Source: Sinorhizobium saheli (lineage in GTDB: Bacteria > Pseudomonadota > Alphaproteobacteria > Rhizobiales > Rhizobiaceae). From it: a DNA stretch of 64,000 nucleotides. Made by a program: the position numbers and the translations under genes. Below the pieces are notes generated by a model. The model saw nothing but the letters and a program-made list of their open reading frames with translations, ran no database searches and was not told the DNA's origin. The DNA is taken from the NCBI RefSeq assembly GCF_001651875.1, contig NZ_LNQB01000062.1:1-64000 (forward strand), given 5' to 3'. Shown piece after piece: positions 6,553-16,310 of the stretch (positions are counted from its first letter, which is position 1; every line of letters starts with the position of its first letter).

Positions 6553-8880
6553 CTACTGCTCGTCCTCGAGCAAGCGATAGATTTCCAGCTCCTGGGCAAA
6601 GTGCAGGCGGGTGATCGCTTCGAGCCCGTGGAGCAGCCGCTGGATCTCGTAGCGCTGCGCCGGGCTCGGCCCGTGCGCGCCGAGGGCCTTTCGAAGGGAA
6701 GTCAGGCTGTGGACCTGACGCTGAATCTCCATGTGAGCTCTACTCATGCCGGCAAAGGCATCCGGCGTGGCCGCCCGACTGCGCAGTCTCGGATAGAGTT
6801 CCTCATCGTCCTGCCGCTCGTGCGGTAGAAGACGTCGACGGAGCAGGGCGTCCAGGTGCGCAAGCTGATTGCGGACTTCCTCTTCCGGGAGGTGCTGGAT
6901 GCGCGCGCTTGTATGGCGTATCTCGTCCACAACGTCCATCAGTGCACGATGCTCCGCTTCGAGCTTCAGGAGCTCCGCGTGCGGCAAATGTGTTGGTTTC
7001 CGCCAGCCGCGGTTAGGGTTTCCAAGAGCGCGCAGCGCGTTCAAGATGGCAACGACGTCGATCGCTTCTTGCAGCAGTGCACCCTGAACCGGTGTCAGGT
7101 GGCCGAAGGCAGCGGCAAACATGCCAGCCATGGACAGGCCCATGCCCACATAGACGCTCTGGAGGGCTATGCTGCGCGACCGGTGTGCGATGCGGATGGC
7201 GCTGACGAGCCGATCGAGCCGGTCCATCAGGATCACCACGTCCGCCGCTTCCGAGGAGGCGGCAGCCCCGCGCGCGCCCATGGCGACGCCAACGTCGGCG
7301 GCTGCGAGCGCCGGTGCGTCGTTGACGCCATCGCCGACCATCATGACCGGTCCTGCCGATCTTTCCGCTTCGACAATCCTGGTTTTATCTTCCGGCTTCA
7401 ATTCGGCGGCAACATTGTCCAACCCCAGGAAGGACTGGAGGCTCTCCGCGAGCTCGGTGCGATCGCCGGTCGCAAGCACGATCCGCTCGACGCCGGCCTC
7501 CCGCAATTGGCTGAGCACGTGGCCGACCTCCGGCCTGACCTCGTCGGCCAGGAGAAACGCGCCCGCCAGAACTCCGTCCATGGCAGCGAGCACCGAGACG
7601 ACGCCATCCCTCCGGATCCACTCCCGTATGTCTCGCGAGAAGGCGGTCTCATCGATCCTTTCGCTGATGAAGTCCCAGCCGCCCACCGCTATTTCGTGGC
7701 CATCGATGTTGCCGCTCACGCCGGAACCCGCCGCTTCACGGAGCTCGGATGGTGCAGCAAGTTCCAAGCCCCGCTCTCTTGCGGCTGCGACTAGCGCACG
7801 GGCGATCACGTGATGTGAGCCCTGGTCGAGCGATGCCGCGAGACGTAGCACTTCGAGAGGGTCGAGATCGGTGCGGGACTTGACCTCGATCAGACGTGCC
7901 CGGCCGTCGGTAATCGTCCCGGTCTTGTCAAGGATCACCGTCTTCATGCGCGCCAGCATCTCGAGTGCGCCGCCGCCCTTCACGAGCACGCCTTTGCCGG
8001 CGCAGCGGGAGACGCCGGCGATGATTGCAACCGGGACCGCGAGAATGAGCGGGCAGGGGGTCGCAATGACCAGCACGGCGAGCGCGCGGACCGGCTCCCC
8101 GCTTGTGGCCCAGGCGCCGCCGGCGAGGAGCAGCGTGACTGCAAGAAACACCAGCGCATAACGGTCGGCAAGCCGAACGATAGGCGCCTTAGCAGCTTTT
8201 GTTGCCGCCACCAGCCTGACGATTGCCGCATAGGTGCTGTCGCTCGCCGCGCTTGAGGCGACCATTTCGAAGGCGTCCCCGGCGTTCGTCGTTCCGCTCG
8301 TCACGGGCTCGCCGGAGCGGCGCCGGACGGGCAGAGCTTCCCCCGTGAGGGCCGACTCGTCCAGCACCGCGATGCCATCCATCACGATTCCGTCGACGGG
8401 CACCACCTCGCCACGGCGTATCAGGATGCGGTCGCCGGGGTTCAGCTCTTCGATGGAAACCTCCTGCAACTGCCCATCCGCGTAGCGAGCGGCGGTGCGT
8501 GGTACGCGATTGAGCAGCGCTGTCAGTTCCCGGCGTGCGCGCCTTTGAGCGAAGTCCTCGAGCGCCTCGCCACCAGTGTACATCAGTGCGACGATGCTGC
8601 CGGTCAGGTATTCGCCGAGGAAAAGGGCGCCAGCCATAGCGAGCGCCGCGATAAGATCCAGCCCGAATTCCTTCCTTCCGAGACTGATCGCGATCTCAAT
8701 AAGAAGGCTCGCAAGGATTATCGCGGTGCCGGCAGCCCAGGACGCGGCGCTGAGGTCGGGCTGGCCCGCGAGCCAGGCGACTGTGCCAGCGAGCAAGGCG
8801 AGAGCGATGAGGGCAAGGAGAAGGCGTTTGCCCAGGTCCCCTCCTTGCCAAAATCCATCGAAAACTCGGTTCTTGGTCAA
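6553..8880 (-). CDS. nia: P1B-5-type Ni/Fe-transporting ATPase with C-terminal hemerythrin domain (Nia-like)
   Basis: A 775-residue metal-exporting P-type ATPase. It lacks an N-terminal HMA domain; the actuator TGEALP, the transmembrane metal motif TPCPL (about residue 274), the phosphorylated Asp in DKTGTIT (about 318) and [10 protein letters not shown] are all present. The last 140 residues form a hemerythrin-like domain with His/Glu ligands (EHRAL, PHERQDDEELYP, SRAHMEIQ, RLHFAQE), as in Nia of S. meliloti, which is known to move Ni and Fe in nodules. TTG at 8880 is preferred because GGAGGA is placed five bases before it; an ATG-led frame reaches 9072. A one-mismatch FixK box lies 51 bp upstream. 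Confidence 0.92.
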   Translation of the reverse strand: MTKNRVFDGFWQGGDLGKRLLLALIALALLAGTVAWLAGQPDLSAASWAAGTAIILASLLIEIAISLGRKEFGLDLIAALAMAGALFLGEYLTGSIVALMYTGGEALEDFAQRRARRELTALLNRVPRTAARYADGQLQEVSIEELNPGDRILIRRGEVVPVDGIVMDGIAVLDESALTGEALPVRRRSGEPVTSGTTNAGDAFEMVASSAASDSTYAAIVRLVAATKAAKAPIVRLADRYALVFLAVTLLLAGGAWATSGEPVRALAVLVIATPCPLILAVPVAIIAGVSRCAGKGVLVKGGGALEMLARMKTVILDKTGTITDGRARLIEVKSRTDLDPLEVLRLAASLDQGSHHVIARALVAAARERGLELAAPSELREAAGSGVSGNIDGHEIAVGGWDFISERIDETAFSRDIREWIRRDGVVSVLAAMDGVLAGAFLLADEVRPEVGHVLSQLREAGVERIVLATGDRTELAESLQSFLGLDNVAAELKPEDKTRIVEAERSAGPVMMVGDGVNDAPALAAADVGVAMGARGAAASSEAADVVILMDRLDRLVSAIRIAHRSRSIALQSVYVGMGLSMAGMFAAAFGHLTPVQGALLQEAIDVVAILNALRALGNPNRGWRKPTHLPHAELLKLEAEHRALMDVVDEIRHTSARIQHLPEEEVRNQLAHLDALLRRRLLPHERQDDEELYPRLRSRAATPDAFAGMSRAHMEIQRQVHSLTSLRKALGAHGPSPAQRYEIQRLLHGLEAITRLHFAQELEIYRLLEDEQ

Positions 8881-8930
8881 GGTGTCCTCCGACAGATCTC
8901 GCGAAGATATTAGATAACAGGATCGTTGCC

Positions 8931-8944
8931 TTGATTCCGCGCAA
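8931..8944. promoter_or_regulatory. Near-consensus FixK box of nia
   Basis: TTGATTCCGCGCAA differs from TTGA-N6-TCAA by a single base and is 51 bp upstream of the TTG start of nia, the same spacing as the perfect sites nearby. Confidence 0.45.
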
Positions 8945-9127
8945 ATGCCTTGCGGGAACGCCGCCAGCGGCCGAGGTGAAGAGTGCATGACACGAGGAAA
9001 CGGCGCCTTTCTGTGCCTATCGCACATTTGCAACAGGGGGCGGCGTTGCTTTGCTGGGGCCAGGCGTGTCACGATTTAAGCTTTGATCAGTCGCGGACCT
9101 CGTGCACGGGGAGGACGACGAAAGCGA

Positions 9128-10378
9128 ATGGAATCTCTTATTCTCCGTCTTGGGCTGGCCCTTGCCATAGGCCTGCTCGTGGGGCTTGAGCGTGGGTGGC
9201 GGGAAAGGGAAGCGCCGGCAGGCAGCCGTACGGCAGGCATCCGCACCTACGGTATTTCCGGTCTGCTTGGAGGGACATTGGCGGCACTGTCCGATGCACA
9301 GCGGAGTGACCTTATCTTTGCCGCCGGCTTTATGAGCTTCGCGCTGAGTTTCACCTGGTTCAAGCTGCGCGAGGCGCGGCACGATGAGGATTTCAGCGTC
9401 ACCGGCGTCATTGCCGGATTGGCGGTTTTTGCGCTCGGCGGATTGGCGGTGACTGGCGATTACAGGGTGGCGGCGGCGGGCGCGGCTGCACTCGCTGGCG
9501 TGCTCGCCAGCCGCGAGCTAATGCACAATCTTCTCAAGAAGCTGTCATGGATCGAGCTGCGTTCGGCTCTCGTGCTGGCGGCGATGACCGCCATCGGGCT
9601 GCCTCTTCTTCCAAACCATGCCATTGATCCGTGGGGCGGTTTCAATCCACGTGAAATCTGGCTCTTCACGGTCCTGAGCGCCACCATTTCGTTTGTCGGC
9701 TACGTCGCGGTTCGTTTGCTTGGCTCGTCACGAGGACTGTTGGTGGGCGGCCTCGTCGGCGCCGTCGTTTCATCGACTGCCGTGACAGCCAGTTTTGGCC
9801 AGAAGGCGCGCTCTGGCGAGGAGCCAGGCCTGCTGGCGGGAGCGGCAAGCATCGCCGCCGTCGTCTCGCTACTGCGAGTGCTGACGGTAATTCTTTTCGT
9901 CTCCCCGCCGGTCTTCCCCGAAGTTGTCCTGCCAATCATCGCGGCAGCGTTGGTATTTGCCGCCGTCGGTGCCGCTTTGATGACTAAAACTACACCTCCC
10001 GCCGCCGTAACGATCACTGCACGGAATCCGTTTGAACTCTTATCGCTTCTTGTTTTTGCGGGTCTGTTTGCCTTGACTGCCACGACTGGAGCAGCCTTGA
10101 TGACCGTCCTGGGCAACAGCGGCCTGATTGGCATCTCGGCCTTGTCAGGATTATTCGACGTCGACGTTGCGGTACTGACGGCGCTGCGCGCTGGAGGCGG
10201 AGCCGCACCGCTGCAGATCGTCGGGGCCGCAGTGCTGGTCGCGGTACTCGCAAACGCAGGCGGGCGGGTGTTGGTGGCGATGGCGTCTGGAACAATACGC
10301 TATTGGGCATCGCTCTCCGTTGTGTCGCTTCTTGCCGCAGGGACCGGAGTCGCGGTCTACTTCCTCATTGTCCGTTAA
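9128..10378 (+). CDS. MgtC/SapB family membrane protein with DUF4010
   Basis: A 416-residue polytopic membrane protein. The N-terminal part has the MgtC/SapB signature GLLVGLERGWRER and GIRTYGISGLLGG; the rest is a DUF4010-type block of eight or more helices. MgtC relatives act in magnesium limitation and membrane energetics, but the long MgtC-DUF4010 form is not well characterised. The start at MESLILRLG is favoured since the preceding 15 codons are Arg-rich and GGGAGG lies upstream. It diverges from nia, and no FixK box of its own is visible. Confidence 0.9.
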   Translation: MESLILRLGLALAIGLLVGLERGWREREAPAGSRTAGIRTYGISGLLGGTLAALSDAQRSDLIFAAGFMSFALSFTWFKLREARHDEDFSVTGVIAGLAVFALGGLAVTGDYRVAAAGAAALAGVLASRELMHNLLKKLSWIELRSALVLAAMTAIGLPLLPNHAIDPWGGFNPREIWLFTVLSATISFVGYVAVRLLGSSRGLLVGGLVGAVVSSTAVTASFGQKARSGEEPGLLAGAASIAAVVSLLRVLTVILFVSPPVFPEVVLPIIAAALVFAAVGAALMTKTTPPAAVTITARNPFELLSLLVFAGLFALTATTGAALMTVLGNSGLIGISALSGLFDVDVAVLTALRAGGGAAPLQIVGAAVLVAVLANAGGRVLVAMASGTIRYWASLSVVSLLAAGTGVAVYFLIVR

Positions 10379-10581
10379 CGAGTGCCCAGTCCTCACCGCC
10401 GCCGTCGCCGTGAGCGAGATCGGAAGGTCCGGGGTCTCACTCATTTTCGGTGTCTCCAGCTTCTATACAGTCGCTGCGGCCGCAGGGTATTCGCCACGTC
10501 GCACAACACCGCCGCAGCTCATTGGCGAGGGTCAATATCGGTCTGGTGGGGTTGTGCTTACCGCCATCGCTTCATGGTTCC

Positions 10582-10595
10582 TTGACACTGATCAA
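10582..10595. promoter_or_regulatory. FixK/FNR box
   Basis: TTGACACTGATCAA, a perfect TTGA-N6-TCAA site, is 116 bp upstream of the APH-like kinase gene. The 330 bp gap 10379-10710 holds nothing else I can identify. Confidence 0.62.
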
Positions 10596-10710
10596 TGAGG
10601 CGTATGCTTGTAGTGTTGATCATGATTTCGTGCCGTGGCGCGCCACGAGAGTTCGCGCTCGGTGAACTGCGGATCGACGAGATAGTCCCAGCCGGACAGA
10701 AAGGCATTTT

Positions 10711-12243
10711 ATGATTGCCCAGGATCAGGCGGAGGTCGTCGCCTTTTTGAGCGCGCCCCACGCGCGTGGCGCGGATAAGGTCGAGATCATCGAGACCCAC
10801 ATCTCCTGCATCTTCCTTTCCGGCGAACGCGCTTACAAGATGAAGCGAGCGGTGAAGCTGCCGTATGTGGATTTCTCGACGGCGGAACTGAGGCTTGCCG
10901 CTTGTGAAAAGGAGGTGGCGCTGAACAGCGCCACTGCACCGGGCCTGTACGTCGGCGTACGACGGATCATGCGCGGCCGCGATGGCCGCCTTGTTTATGA
11001 TCAGGGCGAGGAGCTTGTCGATGCGGTCATCGAAATGATCCGGTTCGACCAGGAGGCGTTGTTCGATCGCATGGCCGTTGGAGGCAAGCTCGATGCCGAA
11101 CTGATGGCGCGGACAGCACACATGATCGCCCGCTTTCACGAGGGCGCCCAGCTCGTTCATCAGGGACCCGGCTCCGCCAACATCGCGGCCGTGCTGCGTG
11201 TCAATGTGGCCGGTTTTGCCACGAGCACGCTCTTCGACTCCGTCAAGCTTGCCGACTTCGAACACGCTTTCGAGCGCAATCTGGCGGCTTATGCACCGCT
11301 GCTCGATGCACGTGAAGTCGCCGGCAAGGTCAGGCGATGCCACGGTGACCTGCATCTGCGCAATATCTGCCTGTTGCAAGGCGAACCGCGGCTGTTCGAC
11401 TGCATTGAGTTCAACGACCAGATTGCGACTATCGATACGCTCTACGATCTCGCGTTTCTGCTCATGGATCTTTGGCATCGCGGCTTTCCGCAATTTGCCA
11501 ACCTGGTCATGAACCGGTATCTCGACGAATCGGACGACGAGGATGGTTTTGTTTTGCTGCCTTACTTCATGGCGATCCGGGCTGCCGTGAGGGCGCACGT
11601 CACAGCTACACAGATCGAAGAGAGTGGCGAGCGGTCGGACGCGCTCGCGGCCGAGGCTCGATCCTATTTCGACCTGGCTCTATACCTCCTTCAAGCGAGG
11701 CCACCCCGATTGATCGTGATTGGCGGATTGAGTGGTTCCGGCAAATCGACCGTGTCAGAAATTCTGGCTGCGCAGTTCGGTTCGCCTCCGGGCGCGAGAA
11801 TCATTGAAAGCGATCGGGTCCGCAAGGCGATGTACGGCGTTGCAGCGGATACGCGACTTCCGGCGGACGCCTATCGTTCGGAAATTTCTGAGAAGGTCTA
11901 CGACGAGATGGCCTGCCGCTCATTTTCCATACTGCGTGCGGGAGGGTCCGTGGTCGTGGAAGCCGTCTTCGACAAGGTCGCCAACCGTCAGCGCATCGAG
12001 GCGGCCGCGCGCGAGGCGCATGTGCCATATGCGGCCTTCTGGCTGGACGCGAGCCCGTCGGTCCTTCGCGGCCGTGTTGCCGAAAGGACGGTAGGGCCCT
12101 CAGATGCGGATCTCAATGTCCTTTCGCGGCAACTGACTTACGATCTCGGGGGCATCGATTGGCAGCGAATGGATGCCGATCGTCCAGCGAATGACATCGC
12201 CGCGGACATCCTGAAGCATAGCCGTGATTCACGACGGTGCTGA
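10711..12243 (+). CDS. Bifunctional APH-like kinase / P-loop ATP-binding protein
   Basis: A 510-residue protein with two kinase-like parts. The N-terminal half has the aminoglycoside-phosphotransferase fold catalytic motif HGDLHLRNICL followed by the metal-binding LFDCIEFND (about residues 210-235). The C-terminal half has a Walker A loop GGLSGSGKST (about 335) like gluconate or zeta-type kinases. The same two-domain arrangement is known in hypoxia-induced proteins such as Rv2004c of Mycobacterium tuberculosis. The phosphorylated substrate is unknown. A perfect FixK box upstream points to low-oxygen induction. Confidence 0.88.
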   Translation: MIAQDQAEVVAFLSAPHARGADKVEIIETHISCIFLSGERAYKMKRAVKLPYVDFSTAELRLAACEKEVALNSATAPGLYVGVRRIMRGRDGRLVYDQGEELVDAVIEMIRFDQEALFDRMAVGGKLDAELMARTAHMIARFHEGAQLVHQGPGSANIAAVLRVNVAGFATSTLFDSVKLADFEHAFERNLAAYAPLLDAREVAGKVRRCHGDLHLRNICLLQGEPRLFDCIEFNDQIATIDTLYDLAFLLMDLWHRGFPQFANLVMNRYLDESDDEDGFVLLPYFMAIRAAVRAHVTATQIEESGERSDALAAEARSYFDLALYLLQARPPRLIVIGGLSGSGKSTVSEILAAQFGSPPGARIIESDRVRKAMYGVAADTRLPADAYRSEISEKVYDEMACRSFSILRAGGSVVVEAVFDKVANRQRIEAAAREAHVPYAAFWLDASPSVLRGRVAERTVGPSDADLNVLSRQLTYDLGGIDWQRMDADRPANDIAADILKHSRDSRRC

Positions 12244-12245
12244 AC

Positions 12246-14921
12246 TCACAGTGCGCGAAGGTCGATCGGCTTGCTGCGGACCCGCCATTTGTCGATTTCC
12301 ACGACCAGGAGGGCAGAAGACGCTGTAACGAGCAGGAGCGCCCACTCGGAAAATGATATCGGGGAAACTTGTAGCGTCTCCCTCAGGATCGGAATGTACA
12401 TGGCAGCGATATGAAGGCCCTGAGCCGCAGCGATGGAGAGTAGCAGCAGCGGGTTGGCGAGAAAGCCGAGCTGGAAGAGGGATTTGCGCTCGGAGCGGCT
12501 CGCCAAGGTCTGGAAGTTCTCGAAAAGCACGAACAACAGCAGCAGCAGATTGCGGGCTTCGCTCTCGCCATAGCCCTGTTCGAGCAGAACGTAGAACATC
12601 GCGAAGCCTCCGGCTCCCATGACGAGCGTGGACTGCCATATGCGCCGGATCATAAGCCGGTCGAAGATCGGTTCGGACGGTCTGCGTGGCGCGCGGCTAA
12701 GTTCGTCGCCTTCCGGACTTTCGCCGGCAAGGGCAATGTCCTGAATGCCATTGGTCACGAGGTTGAGCCAAAGCAACTGCACGGGAAGAAGAGGCATTGG
12801 CAAGCCGAGGGGGACTGCCAGTAGAAAGAGCAGCAATTCCGCGGCCCCTGTCGACATCAGCATGAAAATGACCTTGCGGATATTCGCATAGGCGACCCGG
12901 CCCTCCCGAATTCCGCTGACGATCGAAGCGAAGTTGTCATCGGTGATGACGATGTCGGCGCTTTCCTTGGCCACCTCCGTCCCCTTGCGCCCCATCGCCA
13001 CGCCGATATGCGCGTGCTTCAGCGCCGGCGCATCGTTGACGCCGTCGCCTGTGACGGCGACGAAGTGGCCGTTGCGCGCTAGCGAGAGGACAAGTGCCAG
13101 TTTCTGCGAAGGAGCCACACGCGCGTAGACGCGGCCATTGCGAGTCAGTCTGTCGAGACTTTCCTGTCCATCTTCCTCAGCCCTGCGCACATCTTCGCCG
13201 GTGACTACCTGATCTTCGGTGAAGATCAGCCCGGCCGCGGAGCCGATGGCCGCTGCGGTCTTAGGATCGTCGCCAGTGACCATCGCCACGTCCAGGCCTG
13301 CAGAGTGGCAATCGCGAATTGCTTGCGGTACCTCAGGCCGTACCGGATCCTGCATTCCTGCAAGCCCTAGAAAGACGAGGTCGACCAGGAGATGCCGCCC
13401 AAAGCCGCCATCTGTTTCGATTGCCGTCTCGCCCTCCGCAAAGGCAAGGACTCGTAGCCCACACGCGGCCATCTCTTCCTTCTGATGGAGGAGGATATCC
13501 CGATCGATCGGCTCGCCGCGACCGGCCACGTCCATGCGGTCGGCCATGTCGATCAGGGTTTCCGCGGCGCCCTTGACGAAGATGCGAACGCTGTCGCCGT
13601 GGCGGTGAAACGAGGCCGCGTATTTGAGGTCCGGCTCGTAGGGGATTCGGGCGACAAGCGGATAGTCGTTCTCGATAGCCTCCCGCGGCAAGCCCGCCTT
13701 GTGGGCGGCCGCGAGCAATGCAATGTCGACCGTATCGCCGACGGCGGTCCAGCCATGCGCTTCCTTGACCAGGGATCCTTCGTTGGGCAGCGACGCGGCC
13801 TTGAACAAGGCAAGGGCACGTTCCCGTGCCTCCGCGGGAGGAGTTCCATCGCCCCGCATGGTGCAGGCGTCGAGATCAACACCCGTATCGCAAACGATTT
13901 CGGTGCCGTCCGGCAGGCGGATATCCGTCACAGTCAACTCGTTGAGCGTCAATGTGCCGGTCTTGTCGGTGGCGATCATCGTGCAGGAGCCAAGCGCTTC
14001 CACGGCCGGCATCCGCCGCACAATGACGTGCGCTTTCGCCATACGGCGCATGCTGATTGCCAGCGCGACCGAGATCGCTATCGGCAGGCCTTCAGGGATC
14101 GCGCTCACCGCGAGGCCGACGGACATCATGAACAATTCGTTGAGCGTCATCGCGCGGGCGACGCCGACGAGAATGAGGAGAGCCACGGCAGCCGCAACAA
14201 CCAAGGCAATGAGTTGTGAGAAGCGTTCAAGTCTGATGAGCAATGGAGGCTTGGTGAGGGAAGCCTTGCCGATTTCGGCGGCGATTTTGCCGATTTCGGT
14301 CGCGCCTCCCGTCGCTGCGACTACGCCCCGTCCGCGGCCGCGTGTGACAAGTGTCCCGGCGAAAGCCATCGTGTGGGCCTCCTCCCGCGGACCTGCCGCG
14401 GCGGACAGGCCAGCCTTGTGAACTGGTGCAGATTCTCCCGTCAGCAGGGATTCGTCGCAGAGAAGATCGTTCGCGCATGTCAGCCGGACGTCAGCGGGCA
14501 CGCGTCCTCCCGCCTCTAGCGTGACCAGATCGCCTGGCACCAATCGCCTTGCGTCGATCTCCTGCAAGCGCCCGTCGCGGATGACGTTCGCCTTCGGTTG
14601 TTCGAGCTTGCGCAACGCGAGTGCCGCCTTGCCGGCGGAGTGCTCCTGCACAGAGCCGACGATACCGTTTACGACGAGGACAATGCCGATGAAAAGAGCG
14701 TCCCTCACGTCGCCAAGCGCGAACGATACAAGCGTCGCGGCCAACAGGATGTAGATGAGCGGACTGCGGAACTGGCGCAAGAAGGTTGCAAGCAACGAGG
14801 GCGTTCGCGGTTCAGGAAGGGAATTCGGTCCGATTTGCGTCAGCCGCGCGTCTGCCTCTTCTTGCTTCAGTCCCGTTGGCGAGTCATCGTTTCTCTCGCG
14901 AGAAGCGGCTTCATTTAGCAT
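12246..14921 (-). CDS. P2-type cation-transporting ATPase
   Basis: An 891-residue calcium-pump-like P-type ATPase. Visible landmarks are the N-terminal cation ATPase domain, the actuator TGES, the helix-4 motif PEGLP, the phosphorylation site DKTGTLT, VTGDDPKTA and [10 protein letters not shown], then six C-terminal helices. It is related to SERCA/PMCA-like bacterial pumps and to CtpF of mycobacteria. The ATG at 14921 gives MLNEAASRERND; a GTG at 14936 is an alternative. It follows the phasin gene by about 70 bp on the same strand and is probably part of the BON-phasin-ATPase transcript under the FixK box at 16233. The transported ion (Ca2+, Na+, Mg2+) cannot be read from sequence alone. Confidence 0.93.
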   Translation of the reverse strand: MLNEAASRERNDDSPTGLKQEEADARLTQIGPNSLPEPRTPSLLATFLRQFRSPLIYILLAATLVSFALGDVRDALFIGIVLVVNGIVGSVQEHSAGKAALALRKLEQPKANVIRDGRLQEIDARRLVPGDLVTLEAGGRVPADVRLTCANDLLCDESLLTGESAPVHKAGLSAAAGPREEAHTMAFAGTLVTRGRGRGVVAATGGATEIGKIAAEIGKASLTKPPLLIRLERFSQLIALVVAAAVALLILVGVARAMTLNELFMMSVGLAVSAIPEGLPIAISVALAISMRRMAKAHVIVRRMPAVEALGSCTMIATDKTGTLTLNELTVTDIRLPDGTEIVCDTGVDLDACTMRGDGTPPAEARERALALFKAASLPNEGSLVKEAHGWTAVGDTVDIALLAAAHKAGLPREAIENDYPLVARIPYEPDLKYAASFHRHGDSVRIFVKGAAETLIDMADRMDVAGRGEPIDRDILLHQKEEMAACGLRVLAFAEGETAIETDGGFGRHLLVDLVFLGLAGMQDPVRPEVPQAIRDCHSAGLDVAMVTGDDPKTAAAIGSAAGLIFTEDQVVTGEDVRRAEEDGQESLDRLTRNGRVYARVAPSQKLALVLSLARNGHFVAVTGDGVNDAPALKHAHIGVAMGRKGTEVAKESADIVITDDNFASIVSGIREGRVAYANIRKVIFMLMSTGAAELLLFLLAVPLGLPMPLLPVQLLWLNLVTNGIQDIALAGESPEGDELSRAPRRPSEPIFDRLMIRRIWQSTLVMGAGGFAMFYVLLEQGYGESEARNLLLLLFVLFENFQTLASRSERKSLFQLGFLANPLLLLSIAAAQGLHIAAMYIPILRETLQVSPISFSEWALLLVTASSALLVVEIDKWRVRSKPIDLRAL

Positions 14922-14992
14922 TGCTGATATCACCAATTGCGCCTCTGTTGCGTGAGCCGTCAGCTCGCAGCACCTCGCGGACCGAGCAACGG

Positions 14993-15379
14993 CTACATGG
15001 CTGTTTGCGCCGCCAGGTCCTCGACCACCAGCTTTTCCCCTTGGCGGACGCGTTTCGCCGCCTTGGCCGCAACACTCGAGCCGAGTTCGGCCATACGGGC
15101 CACTTCCTCAGAATAGTCGAGGACTGCATTTTGCCAGAAGTTGCAGCACAAATCGAAGGCGTCGGTCACGTGTCCGGGCGACGAGATATTCTCTAGCAAG
15201 CGAAGGTTCTGTTCGCAGCGGTTCTTTCCGAATCTCAATATCTCGATCTGGTAGCGAAGAGCTGCCTTGAGCGCCTCGGCTTGAAGACGTCCGAGCGAGA
15301 ATAGGGCGCTCGGACCATCAATGCGCGTCGAGTTGGGCCAGAAAAACTGCGTCATCGGATTCATACTGGTTTCCAGCAT
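14993..15379 (-). CDS. Phasin-like protein
   Basis: A 128-residue, largely helical amphipathic protein with the layout of short rhizobial phasins: a Phe/Trp-containing start, heptad-like central helices (LRYQIEILRFGKNRCEQN) and a polar end. Phasins coat polyhydroxybutyrate granules or act as general helper proteins. AAGGAG precedes the ATG. It sits between the BON-domain gene and the P2-type ATPase, all on the minus strand. Assignment rests on composition and size, with no catalytic residue to check. Confidence 0.7.
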   Translation of the reverse strand: MLETSMNPMTQFFWPNSTRIDGPSALFSLGRLQAEALKAALRYQIEILRFGKNRCEQNLRLLENISSPGHVTDAFDLCCNFWQNAVLDYSEEVARMAELGSSVAAKAAKRVRQGEKLVVEDLAAQTAM

Positions 15380-15489
15380 AGATCAAACTCCTTGAGGCGA
15401 GGCTTAAGTTCAGGCCAGTCGGCACAAGACTTGTTCGCGCCGACGCGGGCTAGTCGAGCATGTGGCAAAGACACTCTCGGGCGCTGCCC

Positions 15490-16166
15490 TCAGAGAGCAA
15501 GGCGGTGGCCTTGAGCGTCCTGGATCGTCAAGAGGTCCTCAACAGCAGTCACGCCTCGAGCCGACCAGGCCGCTCGCTCGGCCACGGCTCTCTCGCGCCG
15601 GCTTTGAACCTTCCCACGCAAGGTGACATGACTGCCGGATACTTCTACGTCGATGTTTTCGGCTTCTATCTCAGCATTGCGTTTCAGCGCCTCTCTGATG
15701 CCATGCCTGATGTCGAGCACATCCATCATGGGACGAATCCTCAGTCGGTTGTCGACACCCGTGATGCCCGTCAAGCGACGCACCAAGCTCTCTGCCGCAT
15801 TACGCTGAAAATAGAAATCGACCGTTCCCTCCAGGGTCACGTAACCGTTTTCAACCTTGACCTGGATGTCCTTGAGCTCGGCAATTGCGGCTCCCCAGGT
15901 GAGAATTTTTACCACGCGGCTGGCGATTTCGTCATCGGCGGTCTTCTTGTTCTCCGGTAGCCGCACTTCGATTTCTCGGCGATTGCGCGCACGCCCTTCA
16001 CCCGTTGCGCAACCCGTTCCGCAGTGTGTTTTTCCGCAAAGCTGTGAACATGGCCCGTTAAAGTGACAACGCCATCCTCGACCGTTACTCCGATGTTCGC
16101 GGCGTCTATGCTGGGTTCATATTCGAGCTCAGCCAGGATGTCCTGGCGCAGGCGAATGTCGCTCAC
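15490..16166 (-). pseudogene. Triple-BON-domain protein interrupted by a frameshift
   Basis: Three BON domains can be read. The first is encoded from a GTG at 16166 (preceded by AAGGAG) and includes VTVEDGVVTLTGHV. The second (KVENGYVTLEGTVDF) and third (VEVSGSHVTLRGKV) lie in a shifted frame ending at 15490. The break falls at a run of three A on the coding strand (15972-15974): one more A gives an uninterrupted AEKIEVRLPENKK. BON domains bind membranes or ligands in periplasmic and cytoplasmic stress proteins. Either this is a fresh pseudogene or a base is missing in the sequence; with it restored the product would be about 225 residues. Confidence 0.78.
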
Positions 16167-16232
16167 GATCGTCTCCTTCCTCAAAACCGGCAAACACTGA
16201 CTCAAGTATTGGCCATTCCCGGCTATCGGTCT

Positions 16233-16246
16233 TTGAGGGACATCAA
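16233..16246. promoter_or_regulatory. Shared FixK/FNR box between divergent genes
   Basis: TTGAGGGACATCAA lies 67 bp from the GTG start of the BON gene (minus) and 65 bp from the ATG of the flavin-binding protein (plus). The symmetric placement suggests one site serving both directions. Confidence 0.66.
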
Positions 16247-16310
16247 AGCGCAACCGCCCTCTGGAGATTTAACTTAAACTTGGAGGTCAACCTCTTAAGG
16301 AGGGAAGATT

